The notes: generated by a model not told the origin, from the sequence alone. Shown: positions 27,901 through 36,685, counted from the first letter of the stretch. The stretch is DNA of 64,000 nucleotides from Jejubacter sp036620675 (GCA_036620675.1 JAZHEE010000004.1); one strand, 5' to 3'. Translations and numbers: made by a program.

Positions 27901-28708
27901 CTGCGCTGAATGTTGGTTTTGGGGGCAGAAGTACGGCCGTATCGATGCCGATGTAGCGATTCGCGGCAACACTATGAAGCTGAACAATGGTCTGATCGAT
28001 ACCGGCTTTGCTCGCCTGACTGCCAATGGCGAATGGGTGAATAATCCCACTGCGCCGCGAACCTCGCTGAAGGGGAAGCTGAAAGGCAAGCAACTGGATG
28101 CTGCTGCGGGGTTCTTCGGCGTGAAGACGCCAATTCAGGGTTCCTCGTTTAATGTTGATTACGATCTGCACTGGCGTAAAGCACCCTGGCAGCCCGATGA
28201 GGCGACGCTGAACGGCATTATCCATACCCGGCTGGGCAAGGGGCAGATCGCTGATTTGGGCACCGGTCATGCGGGGCAACTGTTGCGGCTGCTGAGTTTC
28301 GATGCGCTGCTACGCAAACTGCGTTTCGACTTCAGTGATACCTTCGGAGACGGTTTCTATTTTGACTCCATTCGCAGTACCGCCTGGATTAAAGACGGTA
28401 TTCTGCACACCGACGATACGCTGTTGGATGGTCTGGAAGCGGATATCGCCATGAAAGGTTCTGTGGATCTGGTGCGACGTCGTCTGGATATGGAAGCGGT
28501 AGTGGCGCCGGAGATATCGGCCACCGTTGGCGTGGCTGCCGCCTTTGCGGTTAACCCCATTGTCGGTGCCGCGGTGTTTGCCGCAAGCCAGGTGCTGGGG
28601 CCGCTGTGGAACAAGATCTCGGTACTGCGCTATCGGATAACCGGGCCGGTGGATCAGCCGCAAATCAACGAGGTGTTACGCAAGCCGCGAACCAGCCCGG
28701 CCCAATGA
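24932..28708 (+). CDS. yhdP: AsmA-like envelope protein YhdP
   Basis: A 1258-residue protein with one N-terminal membrane helix (LMLTAATLIVIIALLVSGLRLAL) and a very long periplasmic beta-rich repeat region (DUF3971 and AsmA_2 parts). The end is LRYRITGPVDQPQINEV. In E. coli YhdP, TamB and YdbH carry phospholipids to the outer membrane. It starts with GTG at 24932, with AAGGAG upstream. E. coli YhdP is 1266 residues. It lies 52 bases after rng. Confidence 0.96.
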   Translation: MRRLPGVLMLTAATLIVIIALLVSGLRLALPHLDSWRPALLAKIEKVSGVPVSASQLNAHWQNFGPTLEARDIKVGLKDGGYLEVRRVTLALDVWQSLLRLRWQFRNLTFWQLHIHTNTPLNQGDSGDVKTDNLNDLFLNQFDHFDLRDSSISFLTPSGERAELAIPQLTWLNTRNRHRAEGQISLSSFNDQHGIVQVRMDLRDDKGLLDNGTVWLQADNVDVKPWLSRWMNQKVALADARFSLEGWMHLDNGEIGGGDIRLKRGGASWSGTRGVHSLTVDNLTAHISKVDGGWQLAIPDTRIAIDERHWPKGELALAWLPKTAQRDEEVRIRAGNLALEPMRPLLSIADKFTPQASDIWRQLQPQGMFEKLALDIPVQHMEKTRLQGRWRDLSWKQWKLIPGAQNVEGSVTGSLENGRLIVGLHDAVMPYDGVFRAPLEVRRATAMLNWRQDEHGFTLLGNGIDVQANSVWANGGFRYSQPKDDAPWLGIVAGIRTPDAGQAWRYFPENLMGKHLVDYLSGAIQGGQVDNATLVYGGNPHLFPYEHNEGQFEVLVPLRNATFAFQPDWPALKNLDIELDFLNDGLWMKSQKVALGGVTASNLKAAIPDYAREKLLIDADINGPGSAVGPYFKETPLHDSLGATLDELQLSGDVNARLHLDIPLNGEMTIAKGDVRLNNNALFVKPIDSTLEGLSGGFSFENGNLNSGSLNARWFNQPLNLDFSTHQGENSYQVGINMQGNWRPTETGVLPPQINQALSGAFPWHGKVNIQLPYRGDASYKVDLNGDLKGVSSRLPTPMDKSAGEALPVAITAKGDLRHFDLTGSVGRNGHFNSRWLLNQKLELDRAVWVSDSKTVPPLPAQRGAELNLPALDGAQWLALFRQGPVQKVSSKTLLPQSVTLRTPALMMGGQRWNNLSLTSTPVSGGTRINVSGREINGALTMHDNAPWEAAIKYLYYNPGQIQSGQSGASGIPGTTSAIDFNGWPDVNLRCAECWFWGQKYGRIDADVAIRGNTMKLNNGLIDTGFARLTANGEWVNNPTAPRTSLKGKLKGKQLDAAAGFFGVKTPIQGSSFNVDYDLHWRKAPWQPDEATLNGIIHTRLGKGQIADLGTGHAGQLLRLLSFDALLRKLRFDFSDTFGDGFYFDSIRSTAWIKDGILHTDDTLLDGLEADIAMKGSVDLVRRRLDMEAVVAPEISATVGVAAAFAVNPIVGAAVFAASQVLGPLWNKISVLRYRITGPVDQPQINEVLRKPRTSPAQ

Positions 28709-28798
28709 TTTGACGCGAGCCGGGAATTGCCTCAAGCTCACCTGATAAACCCTGAGCCCCGGTCTTACGGGGCGACAACTGAATGAGTAGCAAAAACG

Positions 28799-30244
28799 AT
28801 GAGTCTGAAGCTGGTAAGTGAGCAATTGCTGTCCGCACATGGCCTGAATCATCAGGATCTGTTTTCCATTCTCGGCCAGCTCTCCGAGCGCCGTCTCGAT
28901 TACGGCGATCTTTACTTTCAGTCCAGTTATCACGAATCCTGGGTACTTGAAGACCGCATTATTAAAGATGGCTCTTACAATATCGATCAGGGCGTTGGTG
29001 TACGCGCCGTTAGCGGTGAAAAAACCGGCTTCGCCTACGCCGATCAGATAAGCCTGCTGGCGCTGGAGCAGAGCGCGCAGGCGGCGCGCAGCATCGTGCG
29101 CGAGCAGGGCGAAGGGCGCGCCCATACTCTGGGCGAAGTGGCTTATTCTCCGCTCTATACCTCTGTCGATCCGCTGACCAGCCTGACCCGGGAAGAGAAG
29201 CTGGATATTCTGCGCCGGGTAGATAATAGCGCCCGGGCGGCCGACCGCCGCGTTCAGGAGGTGACTGCCAGCCTGAGCGGCGTTTATGAACTGATTCTGG
29301 TTGCGGCCACGGATGGAACGCTGGCGGCGGATGTGCGCCCGCTGGTGCGTCTTTCCGTTAGTGTACTGGTGGAACAGGATGGTAAGCGCGAGCGGGGCTC
29401 CAGCGGCGGCGGTGGCCGCTTTGGATACGAATGGTTCCTGGCGGATGTCGACGGCGAAGTCCGGGCCGAGGCGTGGGCTAAAGAAGCCGTGCGGATGGCG
29501 TTGGTTAACCTTTCCGCCGTGGCGGCGCCCGCCGGGGCTCTGCCGGTGGTGCTGGGAGCTGGCTGGCCGGGCGTATTGCTGCATGAAGCCGTTGGACATG
29601 GCCTGGAAGGGGACTTCAACCGCCGTGAAACCTCGGTATTTAGCGGACGTATGGGGGAACTGGTGGCCTCTGAGCTGTGCACCGTGGTGGACGACGGCAC
29701 GATGGCCGACAGGCGAGGCTCGTTGGCGATCGACGACGAAGGGGTGCCTGGCCAGTACAACGTACTGATCGAAAATGGCGTTCTGAAAGGCTATATGCAG
29801 GATAAGCTGAACGCTCGCCTGATGGGGGTTAAGCCAACCGGTAACGGCCGCCGTGAATCCTATGCTCATTTGCCGATGCCACGTATGACCAATACCTATA
29901 TGCTGGCGGGCCAATCCACGCCTCAGGAGATTATCGAGTCGGTGGATTACGGCATCTACGCGCCGAACTTCGGCGGCGGCCAGGTGGATATCACTTCCGG
30001 GAAGTTCGTCTTTTCGACCTCCGAGGCTTACCTGATCGAGAAAGGACGCATTACGACGCCGGTAAAAGGGGCGACCCTGATTGGTTCTGGCATCGAAGCC
30101 ATGCAGCAGATTTCTATGGTCGGTAACGATCTGGCGCTGGATAGTGGCGTCGGGGTATGCGGTAAGGAAGGGCAGAGCGTACCGGTTGGTGTAGGTCAGC
30201 CGACCCTGAAGGTCGACCGCCTGACCGTGGGCGGCACGGCCTGA
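28799..30244 (+). CDS. tldD: Metalloprotease TldD
   Basis: The 481-residue subunit of the TldD/TldE heterodimeric protease that trims microcin B17 and degrades CcdA. The zinc motif HEAVGHGLEGD gives His262, Glu263 and His267. Flanking SGGGGRFGYEW and ATLIGSGIEAM are family landmarks. Length equals E. coli TldD; its partner TldE (PmbA) is not in this window. A small GC hairpin (GCCCC / GGGGC at 28756-28773) lies between yhdP and tldD. Confidence 0.98.
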   Translation: MSLKLVSEQLLSAHGLNHQDLFSILGQLSERRLDYGDLYFQSSYHESWVLEDRIIKDGSYNIDQGVGVRAVSGEKTGFAYADQISLLALEQSAQAARSIVREQGEGRAHTLGEVAYSPLYTSVDPLTSLTREEKLDILRRVDNSARAADRRVQEVTASLSGVYELILVAATDGTLAADVRPLVRLSVSVLVEQDGKRERGSSGGGGRFGYEWFLADVDGEVRAEAWAKEAVRMALVNLSAVAAPAGALPVVLGAGWPGVLLHEAVGHGLEGDFNRRETSVFSGRMGELVASELCTVVDDGTMADRRGSLAIDDEGVPGQYNVLIENGVLKGYMQDKLNARLMGVKPTGNGRRESYAHLPMPRMTNTYMLAGQSTPQEIIESVDYGIYAPNFGGGQVDITSGKFVFSTSEAYLIEKGRITTPVKGATLIGSGIEAMQQISMVGNDLALDSGVGVCGKEGQSVPVGVGQPTLKVDRLTVGGTA

Positions 30245-30254
30245 TATCCTTTCA

Positions 30255-30276
30255 CCCGGCGCCGACCGGCGCCGGG
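30255..30276. terminator. Palindrome between the convergent tldD and aaeR genes
   Basis: CCCGGCGCCG-AC-CGGCGCCGGG, a ten-base-pair stem directly between the two convergent stop codons. The following T-run is weak on both strands, so termination may be partial. Confidence 0.6.
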
Positions 30277-30277
30277 C

Positions 30278-31216
30278 TTAATGCGTTTCCTGATGGCCGT
30301 TGCGACCGCGCATCGTCTGATAGAGGTGAGCGACCTTCACAAAGTAGTCGGTCAGATAGTTGATGCATACCTCTACCTTCAACGGCAGCTTATCCTTTTC
30401 GGTATAAAGCGCATAGACTGGCCGGGGATCGGACTGGTAACGGGGAAACAGGATCTCCAGTTCGCCGCTATCGACCCGATCGATGACCCACATTAGTGGA
30501 ACATAGGCGATGCCTGCGCCAGCGCTAAGCCAGCGTGTCAGCGTCATAGGATCGTTAGTGACGAACCGCCCCTCGGGATGAAGGCGGATTGTGGCGCCCT
30601 CCGGCGCGACCAGTTCGAACTCGTTGTCTGGTCGGACGCTGTAGGTAAGCCAGGCATGATTGGTGAGATCGGCGGGTTTTTCCGGTACGCCCGTTTGGGT
30701 CAGATAGCTTTTGGCGGCGCAAACCACCATCGGCATACTGCCCAGTCTGCGGGAAAACAGGCTGGAATCCTGCAGGGCGCCGACCCGAATCACCAGATCC
30801 AGACCGTCGGCAATCAGATCCGGCGCCGGAATACCGGTGACCAGATTCACCGTCAGACCCGGATATTCCCGTAGCATTTCTGCTGTCATTGCCGCCAGGA
30901 CATTTTGTGCCATGGTTGAAGAACTGCCGATACGTAAGGTACCAATGGGGGTGTTATTGAAGGCGTAAAGTTGTTCGTGTACCTCCCGAGCCTCGTACAA
31001 CATTTTACGACAGCCCTGGTAGTAGATTTTTCCTGCTTCGGTCAGTCCGATACTACGGGTGCTGCGGTTTAACAGCTTCACCTGGAGTTCATTCTCCAGG
31101 CGGGAGACGGTCTGGCTGATAGCCGAAACGCTCATTTGCAACTGCCTGGCGGCGGAGGTAAAGGAGCCCTGCTCCACCACCCTGGCAAAAACCGCCATGC
31201 TCTTTAGTCTTTCCAT
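30278..31216 (-). CDS. aaeR: LysR-type regulator of aromatic acid efflux
   Basis: A 312-residue LysR-family regulator. An N-terminal winged helix-turn-helix (SFTSAARQLQMSVSAISQTVSRLENELQVKLL) is followed by a substrate-binding domain. It is divergent from aaeXAB with a 182-base gap, the usual arrangement for a LysR activator and its target. In E. coli the system responds to p-hydroxybenzoate and related acids. It is slightly longer than E. coli AaeR (309). Confidence 0.96.
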   Translation of the reverse strand: MERLKSMAVFARVVEQGSFTSAARQLQMSVSAISQTVSRLENELQVKLLNRSTRSIGLTEAGKIYYQGCRKMLYEAREVHEQLYAFNNTPIGTLRIGSSSTMAQNVLAAMTAEMLREYPGLTVNLVTGIPAPDLIADGLDLVIRVGALQDSSLFSRRLGSMPMVVCAAKSYLTQTGVPEKPADLTNHAWLTYSVRPDNEFELVAPEGATIRLHPEGRFVTNDPMTLTRWLSAGAGIAYVPLMWVIDRVDSGELEILFPRYQSDPRPVYALYTEKDKLPLKVEVCINYLTDYFVKVAHLYQTMRGRNGHQETH

Positions 31217-31398
31217 TATTCACTCTGGCTTAAAAGTGATTTAGATCACAGATTATAGATAACAGCATAACAGTTACGTTAATATATTATTATTAACAAT
31301 ACCTGCGCTGCGCTCTCGCCCGGCCATCCAGGCCATTTAATCTGTCGCAGTTTGTGGTAAACAATAATCAGTCATCTGTTTTTGTCTCCAGGATTAAC
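31217..31398. promoter_or_regulatory. aaeR-aaeX divergent control region
   Basis: This gap must hold both promoters and the AaeR operator. It is AT-rich from 31246 to 31305, and TTTGTGGTAAACAATAATCAG near 31350 resembles a LysR half-site arrangement, but I cannot fix the operator by eye. Confidence 0.4.
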
Positions 31399-31602
31399 AT
31401 GAGTTTATTTCCGGTTATCGTGGTGTTTGGCCTGTCCTTCCCACCGATATTTTTTGAGTTGCTGTTATCGCTGGCCCTGTTCTGGCTGGTGAGGCGCCTG
31501 CTTGTTCCGACCGGGATCTATGACTTTGTCTGGCATCCTGCGCTGTTTAACACCGCGCTGTATTGCTGCCTGTTCTGGCTGATTTCGCGTCTGTTTGTCT
31601 GA
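31399..31602 (+). CDS. aaeX: Small membrane protein AaeX
   Basis: A 67-residue DUF1656 protein with two membrane helices (MSLFPVIVVFGLSFPPIFFELL onward and LFNTALYCCLFWLISRLFV). The start at 31399 gives the E. coli length; an upstream ATG at 31354 adds 15 unlike residues. It is the first gene of aaeXAB and aaeA begins 7 bases after its stop. Its role in efflux is not known. Confidence 0.94.
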   Translation: MSLFPVIVVFGLSFPPIFFELLLSLALFWLVRRLLVPTGIYDFVWHPALFNTALYCCLFWLISRLFV

Positions 31603-31609
31603 GGTTGAT

Positions 31610-32542
31610 GTGAAAACACTAACAAGAAATATCTCCCGTACGGCCATTACGCTGGTACTGGTCGTACTGGCTTTCATCGCTATCTTTCGTATCTGGAGCT
31701 TCTATACCGAGTCGCCCTGGACGCGTGATGCCCGCTTTTCCGCTGACGTAGTGGCCCTGGCACCCGATGTCAGTGGCCTGGTCACGGATGTCAAGGTACG
31801 TGATAACCAACTGGTGAAGAAGGGGCAGGAGATCTTTGTGATTGACCAGCCGCGCTACACCAAAGCGCTGGATGAAGCCGAGGCAAATGTCTCCTACTAT
31901 AAAGCCCTGGTCAAAGAGAAACGTACCGAAGCTGCTCGTCGTAACAAACTGGGGGTTCTGGCAACCTCTCAGGAAGATATCGATCAGTACAATAATAGCC
32001 TGCAGACCACGCTACATGAACTGGCTAAAGCAGAAGCAGCCCGCGATCTGGCGAAAATCGATCTGGAGCGCACCGTGATACGCGCGCCGTCCGATGGCTG
32101 GATCACCAATCTTAATGTCTACGCTGGCGAATATATTACCACCGGTTCTACAGCTGTCGCGCTGGTGAAGAAAGATTCTTTCTACGTTCAGGCCTATATG
32201 GAAGAGACCAAGCTGGAAGGTGTGCGCCCGGGTTACCGGGTCGAGATCACGCCGCTTGGCAGTAACCATGTGCTGAAAGGCAGCGTGGATAGTGTGGCCG
32301 CAGGTGTGACCAATGCCAGTAGCACCAATGACAATAAAGGCATGGCGACCATTGACTCTAACCTGGAATGGGTGCGACTGGCGCAGCGTGTTCCGGTACG
32401 TATTCATCTGGATAAGCAGCCGGGTAATACCTGGCCTGCCGGTACTACGGCTACGGTGGTGGTCACCGGCGAGAAGGACAGGAATACCGACAATATGTCG
32501 CCTTTCGTGAAGCTGTTGCACCGTCTGCGTGAGTTCGGTTAA
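31610..32542 (+). CDS. aaeA: Aromatic acid efflux membrane-fusion protein AaeA
   Basis: A 310-residue HlyD-family periplasmic adaptor with one N-terminal membrane helix (AITLVLVVLAFIAIFRIW). A lipoyl/barrel-sandwich half (ALAPDVSGLVTDVKVRDNQLVKKGQ), a helical hairpin and the second half (RTVIRAPSDGWITNLNV) follow. The GTG start at 31610 gives exactly the E. coli length; a TTG five codons earlier is open but overlaps aaeX. With AaeB it exports p-hydroxybenzoate as a relief valve. Confidence 0.96.
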   Translation: MKTLTRNISRTAITLVLVVLAFIAIFRIWSFYTESPWTRDARFSADVVALAPDVSGLVTDVKVRDNQLVKKGQEIFVIDQPRYTKALDEAEANVSYYKALVKEKRTEAARRNKLGVLATSQEDIDQYNNSLQTTLHELAKAEAARDLAKIDLERTVIRAPSDGWITNLNVYAGEYITTGSTAVALVKKDSFYVQAYMEETKLEGVRPGYRVEITPLGSNHVLKGSVDSVAAGVTNASSTNDNKGMATIDSNLEWVRLAQRVPVRIHLDKQPGNTWPAGTTATVVVTGEKDRNTDNMSPFVKLLHRLREFG

Positions 32543-32547
32543 TCACT

Positions 32548-34515
32548 ATGGGATGGTATAGCATCTCGCCGATTCACCTGCGCTTCGCCATAAAACTGGC
32601 GACGGCGCTGGTGCTGGCGCTATTCGTGGGTTTCCATTTTCAGCTTGAAACGCCGCGTTGGGCGGTGCTGACTGCGGCTATTGTCGCCGCCGGTCCGGCT
32701 TTCGCCGCCGGCGGCGAGCCCTATTCTGGCGCGATTCGCTACCGCGGTATGCTGCGCATTATCGGTACCTTTATCGGCTGTATCGCCGCACTGGTGATTA
32801 TCATCGGGCTGATCCGCGCCCCGATGGTGATGATTATGGTGGCCTGCCTCTGGGCCGGTTTTTGTACCTGGATCTCCTCGCTGGTGAAGGTTGAAAACTC
32901 CTATGCCTGGGGGCTTTCTGGTTATACAGCGCTGATCATTATTATCTCTATACAACACGATCCCCTGCTGGCGCCCCAGTTCGCAGTGGAACGCTGTAGC
33001 GAAATAGTACTGGGGATCGTCTGCGCTATTGTTGCCGATCTGCTGTTTTCGCCGCGATCGATTAAACGCGAGATCGATCGGGAGCTTGATGGCCTGCTGG
33101 TGGATCAATACCGCTTGATGCAACTCTGCCTGGCGCATGGGGATCGCGACGAGGTGGATAAGGCCTGGAGTGGGCTGGTGCGCCGTACCACCATGCTGCA
33201 GGGCATGCGTAGTAACCTGAAGATTGAATCATCGCGCTGGGCGCGGGCGAACCGTCGATTGTATGCCATTAATACCCTGTCGCTGACGATGATCACTCAG
33301 GCCTGTGAAACCTTTCTTATCCAGAATACCCGACCTGATGCCTTCCCTCAGGCTTACCGGGAACTGTTTGCCGAACCGGTAGAGACTGCCGCAGACGTGC
33401 ACCGCAATCTGAAGCGTATTCGTCGGGTTTTTTCCTGGACCGGTGAGGTGGATACGCCAGTCACGCTCTATAGCTGGGTGGGGGCTGCCACCCGCTATCT
33501 GCTGCTTAAGCGTGGCGTTATCAGTAACACCCGCATCAGCGCTGTGGAAGAAGAGATACTCAACGGCGAACCGGTAGTAAAGGCTGAATCAGCGGAGCGC
33601 CACCATGCGATGATCAACTTCTGGCGCACCACGGTTTCCTGCATGGTGGGGACGCTGTTCTGGCTGTGGACCGGCTGGACTTCCGGCAGTTCGGCGATGG
33701 TGATGATCGCAGTGGTGACCGCACTGGCGATGCGGCTGCCTAACCCGAAGATGGTGGCGCTGGATTTCGTTTACGGCATGGTAGCGGCGCTACCGGTGGG
33801 ATGCTTCTACTTCCTGGTGGTACTCCCGTCTACCCAACAGAGCATGCTATTGCTCTGCATCAGTCTGGCGCTGCTGGGCTTCTTTATCGGCATAGAGGTA
33901 CAGAAGCGGAGGCTGGGCTCTATGGGGTTGCTGGCAGGAACCATTAATACCATTGTGCTGGATAACCCGATGACCTTCGAGTTTAAGACCTTTCTTGACA
34001 GCTCGCTGGGGCAGTTGGTTGGGGTTATTCTGGCGATGATGGTGATCCTGGTCATCCGCGATAACTCGAAGGCGCGAACCGGACGTACGTTGCTGAACCA
34101 GTTTGTATCGGCGGCGGTCTCTTCCATGACCACCAACAAGGCGCGACGTAAAGAAAACCACCTTCCGGCACTGTATCAGCAGCTGTTTCTGTTGCTTAAT
34201 AAATTCCCAGGGGATATCGCCAAATTTCGCCTGGCGCTGACGCTGATTATTGCGCACCAGCGGTTACGGGATGCTCCTATTCCCGTCAATGAAGATCTCT
34301 CGAATTATCACCGTCAGCTAAGGCGCACATCGGATAAGATCATTTCATCGTCCAGCGATGAAAAACGGCGCCGCTACTTCGGCCAGTTGTTGGACGAGCT
34401 GGATATCTATCAGGATAAGCTGCGGGTCTGGGAGGCGCCGCCCCAGGTAACTGAGCCGGTAGGCCGTCTGGTCGGTATTCTGCGTAAATATCAGAATGCG
34501 CTGACGGATAATTAA
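32548..34515 (+). CDS. aaeB: Aromatic acid efflux pump AaeB
   Basis: A 655-residue inner-membrane transporter of the aromatic acid exporter (FUSC/PET) family. It has two groups of membrane helices (about 12-175 and 355-500), each followed by a cytoplasmic helical part. The length equals E. coli AaeB. It starts five bases after aaeA and ends the operon at a good terminator. Confidence 0.97.
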   Translation: MGWYSISPIHLRFAIKLATALVLALFVGFHFQLETPRWAVLTAAIVAAGPAFAAGGEPYSGAIRYRGMLRIIGTFIGCIAALVIIIGLIRAPMVMIMVACLWAGFCTWISSLVKVENSYAWGLSGYTALIIIISIQHDPLLAPQFAVERCSEIVLGIVCAIVADLLFSPRSIKREIDRELDGLLVDQYRLMQLCLAHGDRDEVDKAWSGLVRRTTMLQGMRSNLKIESSRWARANRRLYAINTLSLTMITQACETFLIQNTRPDAFPQAYRELFAEPVETAADVHRNLKRIRRVFSWTGEVDTPVTLYSWVGAATRYLLLKRGVISNTRISAVEEEILNGEPVVKAESAERHHAMINFWRTTVSCMVGTLFWLWTGWTSGSSAMVMIAVVTALAMRLPNPKMVALDFVYGMVAALPVGCFYFLVVLPSTQQSMLLLCISLALLGFFIGIEVQKRRLGSMGLLAGTINTIVLDNPMTFEFKTFLDSSLGQLVGVILAMMVILVIRDNSKARTGRTLLNQFVSAAVSSMTTNKARRKENHLPALYQQLFLLLNKFPGDIAKFRLALTLIIAHQRLRDAPIPVNEDLSNYHRQLRRTSDKIISSSSDEKRRRYFGQLLDELDIYQDKLRVWEAPPQVTEPVGRLVGILRKYQNALTDN

Positions 34516-34534
34516 TGCTCTCTGCGGGGAAATC

Positions 34535-34560
34535 GCCGACGCCTGTGCGTCGGCTTTTCT
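34535..34560 (+). terminator. Terminator of aaeXAB
   Basis: GCCGACGC-CTGT-GCGTCGGC followed by TTTTCT, an intrinsic terminator that separates aaeB from the dehydrogenase gene. Confidence 0.92.
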
Positions 34561-34605
34561 ATACTTAATGCCCGCGAACGGAAACTGATATATCAGGAGA
34601 GAGTT

Positions 34606-36063
34606 ATGAGCGACCAGACATTGCAGGATCATGAATTGTTGCGAACCGGCTACCTGGTGAATGGCGAGTGGCGCAGCCTGGAAGAGACTTTCGAGGTGCT
34701 TAATCCCGCCAGCGGCGAGACTATTGCCCGGGTGGCTCGTGCCGGTAAGGCCGAAACCGAGGCGGCCATCTCGGCGGCGGCCCGCGCTTTTCCCGTCTGG
34801 CGCGCTAAGCCCGCCAAAGCACGCAGTGAAATACTCTACCGCTGGTATCAGCTGATTCTGGAGCATAAGTCGTGGCTGGCGCACCTGATGACCACCGAAC
34901 AGGGGAAACCGCTAAAAGAGGCTGCGGGAGAAGTTGAATACGCTGCCAGCTTTATTCAGTGGTTCGCTGAACAGGCGAAGCGGGCCAACGGCGAAATTAT
35001 TCCATCCGTGAAGCCCGGCTCGCGCATTCTGGCCACTCGCGAGCCGGTCGGCGTGGTGGCGGCTATTACCCCCTGGAACTTCCCCATGGCAATGCTGACC
35101 CGCAAACTGGGGCCAGCGCTGGCCGCTGGCTGCACCGGGGTAATCAAACCAGCGAATAACACACCGCTGTGTGCATTCGCCCTATTAGCGCTGGCTCAGA
35201 AAGCGGGGGTTCCGGATGGCGTGCTTAATGCGGTTGCCGGTAATACGCAGGAGATTAGCGATGCCATTATGGCCAGCCATGCGGTTCGTAAGATCTCCTT
35301 CACCGGTTCCACTGCGGTGGGTAAAACCCTGATGCGTAATGCGGCGGAAACCGTGAAAAAGATTTCGCTGGAGCTGGGAGGAAATGCACCTTACATCGTC
35401 TTTGACGATGCCGATATTGATGCGGCTATCGAGGGCGCCATTGCTAACAAATTCCGCAATGCCGGACAGGTCTGTGTTAGCGTCAATCGCTTCTTTATCC
35501 AGGAAGGGATCTACGAACGCTTTGTCAGCCAGTTGGCTGAGGCGGTTCGCCGTCTGAAAGTTGGCGATGGTATGGAAGAGGGCGTCAACGTAGGGCCGCT
35601 GATTGAGCCAGCTGCCGTGGACAAGGTTCGCGAACACGTGGAGGACGCGCGCAGCAAAGGTGCCCGGATACTGACGGGTGGCAAGGCCCATGAGCTGGGC
35701 GGTAACTTCTGGCAGCCGACGGTACTGGCAGATGCCAGTGATGAGATGCTTTTGGCGCAGGAAGAAACCTTTGGGCCGGTCGCTGCCTGCTTTCGCTTCA
35801 GTACGGAAGAAGAGGTGCTCCAGCGCGCCAACAACACGCCATACGGCCTTGCCGCCTACTTCTATACTCGTGACCTCCAGCGGGTATTCCGCGTCTCTGC
35901 GGCGCTTGAAAGCGGTATGGTGGGGATTAACGAGTGTGCGGTTTCCACTGAGCTTGGTCCATTCGGTGGCGTGAAAGAATCGGGGCTGGGGCGTGAAGGT
36001 TCGATACTGGGCCTGGAAGAGTTCCTGGAGGTGAAAACGCTGCATCTGGGCGGATTGTCGTAA
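34606..36063 (+). CDS. GabD-like succinate-semialdehyde dehydrogenase family enzyme
   Basis: A 485-residue aldehyde dehydrogenase. Glu256 in LELGGNAP and the nucleophile Cys290 in NAGQVCVSVNR are in place. PWNFPMAMLTRKLGPALAAGCT and FTGST are the cofactor region. Overall it reads like E. coli GabD (482 residues), so succinate semialdehyde with NADP is the best guess, but glutarate semialdehyde or another small aldehyde is possible. It is absent at this place in E. coli K-12. It has its own ribosome site (AGGAGAG) and lies between the aae terminator and yhcO. No gabT or GABA transporter is adjacent. Confidence 0.85.
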   Translation: MSDQTLQDHELLRTGYLVNGEWRSLEETFEVLNPASGETIARVARAGKAETEAAISAAARAFPVWRAKPAKARSEILYRWYQLILEHKSWLAHLMTTEQGKPLKEAAGEVEYAASFIQWFAEQAKRANGEIIPSVKPGSRILATREPVGVVAAITPWNFPMAMLTRKLGPALAAGCTGVIKPANNTPLCAFALLALAQKAGVPDGVLNAVAGNTQEISDAIMASHAVRKISFTGSTAVGKTLMRNAAETVKKISLELGGNAPYIVFDDADIDAAIEGAIANKFRNAGQVCVSVNRFFIQEGIYERFVSQLAEAVRRLKVGDGMEEGVNVGPLIEPAAVDKVREHVEDARSKGARILTGGKAHELGGNFWQPTVLADASDEMLLAQEETFGPVAACFRFSTEEEVLQRANNTPYGLAAYFYTRDLQRVFRVSAALESGMVGINECAVSTELGPFGGVKESGLGREGSILGLEEFLEVKTLHLGGLS

Positions 36064-36113
36064 TAGCTAAGAGGCAGGGGCAGTGGCCCCGTTGTTAACA
36101 GCGGTAACTATCC

Positions 36114-36395
36114 ATGAAACGCTATTCATTTAATTTCAGTGAAATAACCAATCAGGCCGACTTTTTCCATCAATTCAACTGCGCGTTTGGGCTACAGAAT
36201 GGTCGGGTCAGTAATCTGGATAAACTCTGGGATGTGGTGACGGGAAGCGAACTGCCCTTGCCGCTGGAGATTGCTTTTACTCACCTGGGCGAGCGGGAAC
36301 GCAGGCGCTATGGCGCGTTGATTTTGCTGTTTGATGAAGCGGAAGAGGAACTGGAAGGGCGTCTGCGTTTTAATCAGTTCCTGGATAGCGCATAA
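36114..36395 (+). CDS. yhcO: Barstar-family protein YhcO
   Basis: A 93-residue member of the barstar (RNase inhibitor) family, close to E. coli YhcO (90 residues), with LDKLWDVVTGSELPLPLEI and RRRYGALILLFDEAEEELEGRLRFN. Barstar binds barnase, but no barnase-type RNase is next to it here, so its target is unknown. It starts 50 bases after the dehydrogenase gene with no terminator seen between them. Confidence 0.92.
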   Translation: MKRYSFNFSEITNQADFFHQFNCAFGLQNGRVSNLDKLWDVVTGSELPLPLEIAFTHLGERERRRYGALILLFDEAEEELEGRLRFNQFLDSA

Positions 36396-36478
36396 AAAAG
36401 GTTCATCGCTGATTGGCGTGAAGCTGAAGTTACCGGCGATGGCCCTGGTTTCCGGGTGAGTATGTCGCGCAGGAGAAG

Positions 36479-36565
36479 GTTCCGTTCACCTGAAGGTGAT
36501 TTCTCTTATGCCGGTTCCGGAACCGGTGAATCCACAGAGAAGCAGTGGCGCAAAGTGAACGGAAC
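36479..36565. repeat. Long imperfect palindrome between yhcO and yhcN
   Basis: Outer arms GTTCCGTTCAC (36479-36489) and GTGAACGGAAC (36555-36565) are perfect inverted copies. Between them lie TTCTCT (36501-36506) against AGAGAA (36536-36541), and at the centre a perfect 16-base palindrome CCGGTTCC-GGAACCGG (36511-36526). The nested symmetry over 87 bases suggests a structured RNA or a small inverted-repeat element. It does not match ERIC or the REP sequences I know. Confidence 0.6.
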
Positions 36566-36631
36566 AGCCCACCGCATCGTCATATTCTGCCGGTTTTTTG
36601 TTTCCGCTTTCGAACACGCCACGCTAAACCA

Positions 36632-36660
36632 TAAAAAAGCCCCCCGAGTGCCAGGGGGCA
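36632..36660 (-). terminator. Terminator of yhcN
   Basis: On the minus strand GCCCCC-TGGCACTC-GGGGGGC is followed by TTTTTTAT, 26 bases after the yhcN stop. Confidence 0.9.
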
Positions 36661-36685
36661 AGTCGTCGGACAAGACGACGAGGGT

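Noticed and set aside
36479..36565. ERIC or REP element between yhcO and yhcN
   Set aside because: The arms and centre do not match ERIC or the REP sequences I know, so I call it an unclassified palindrome.
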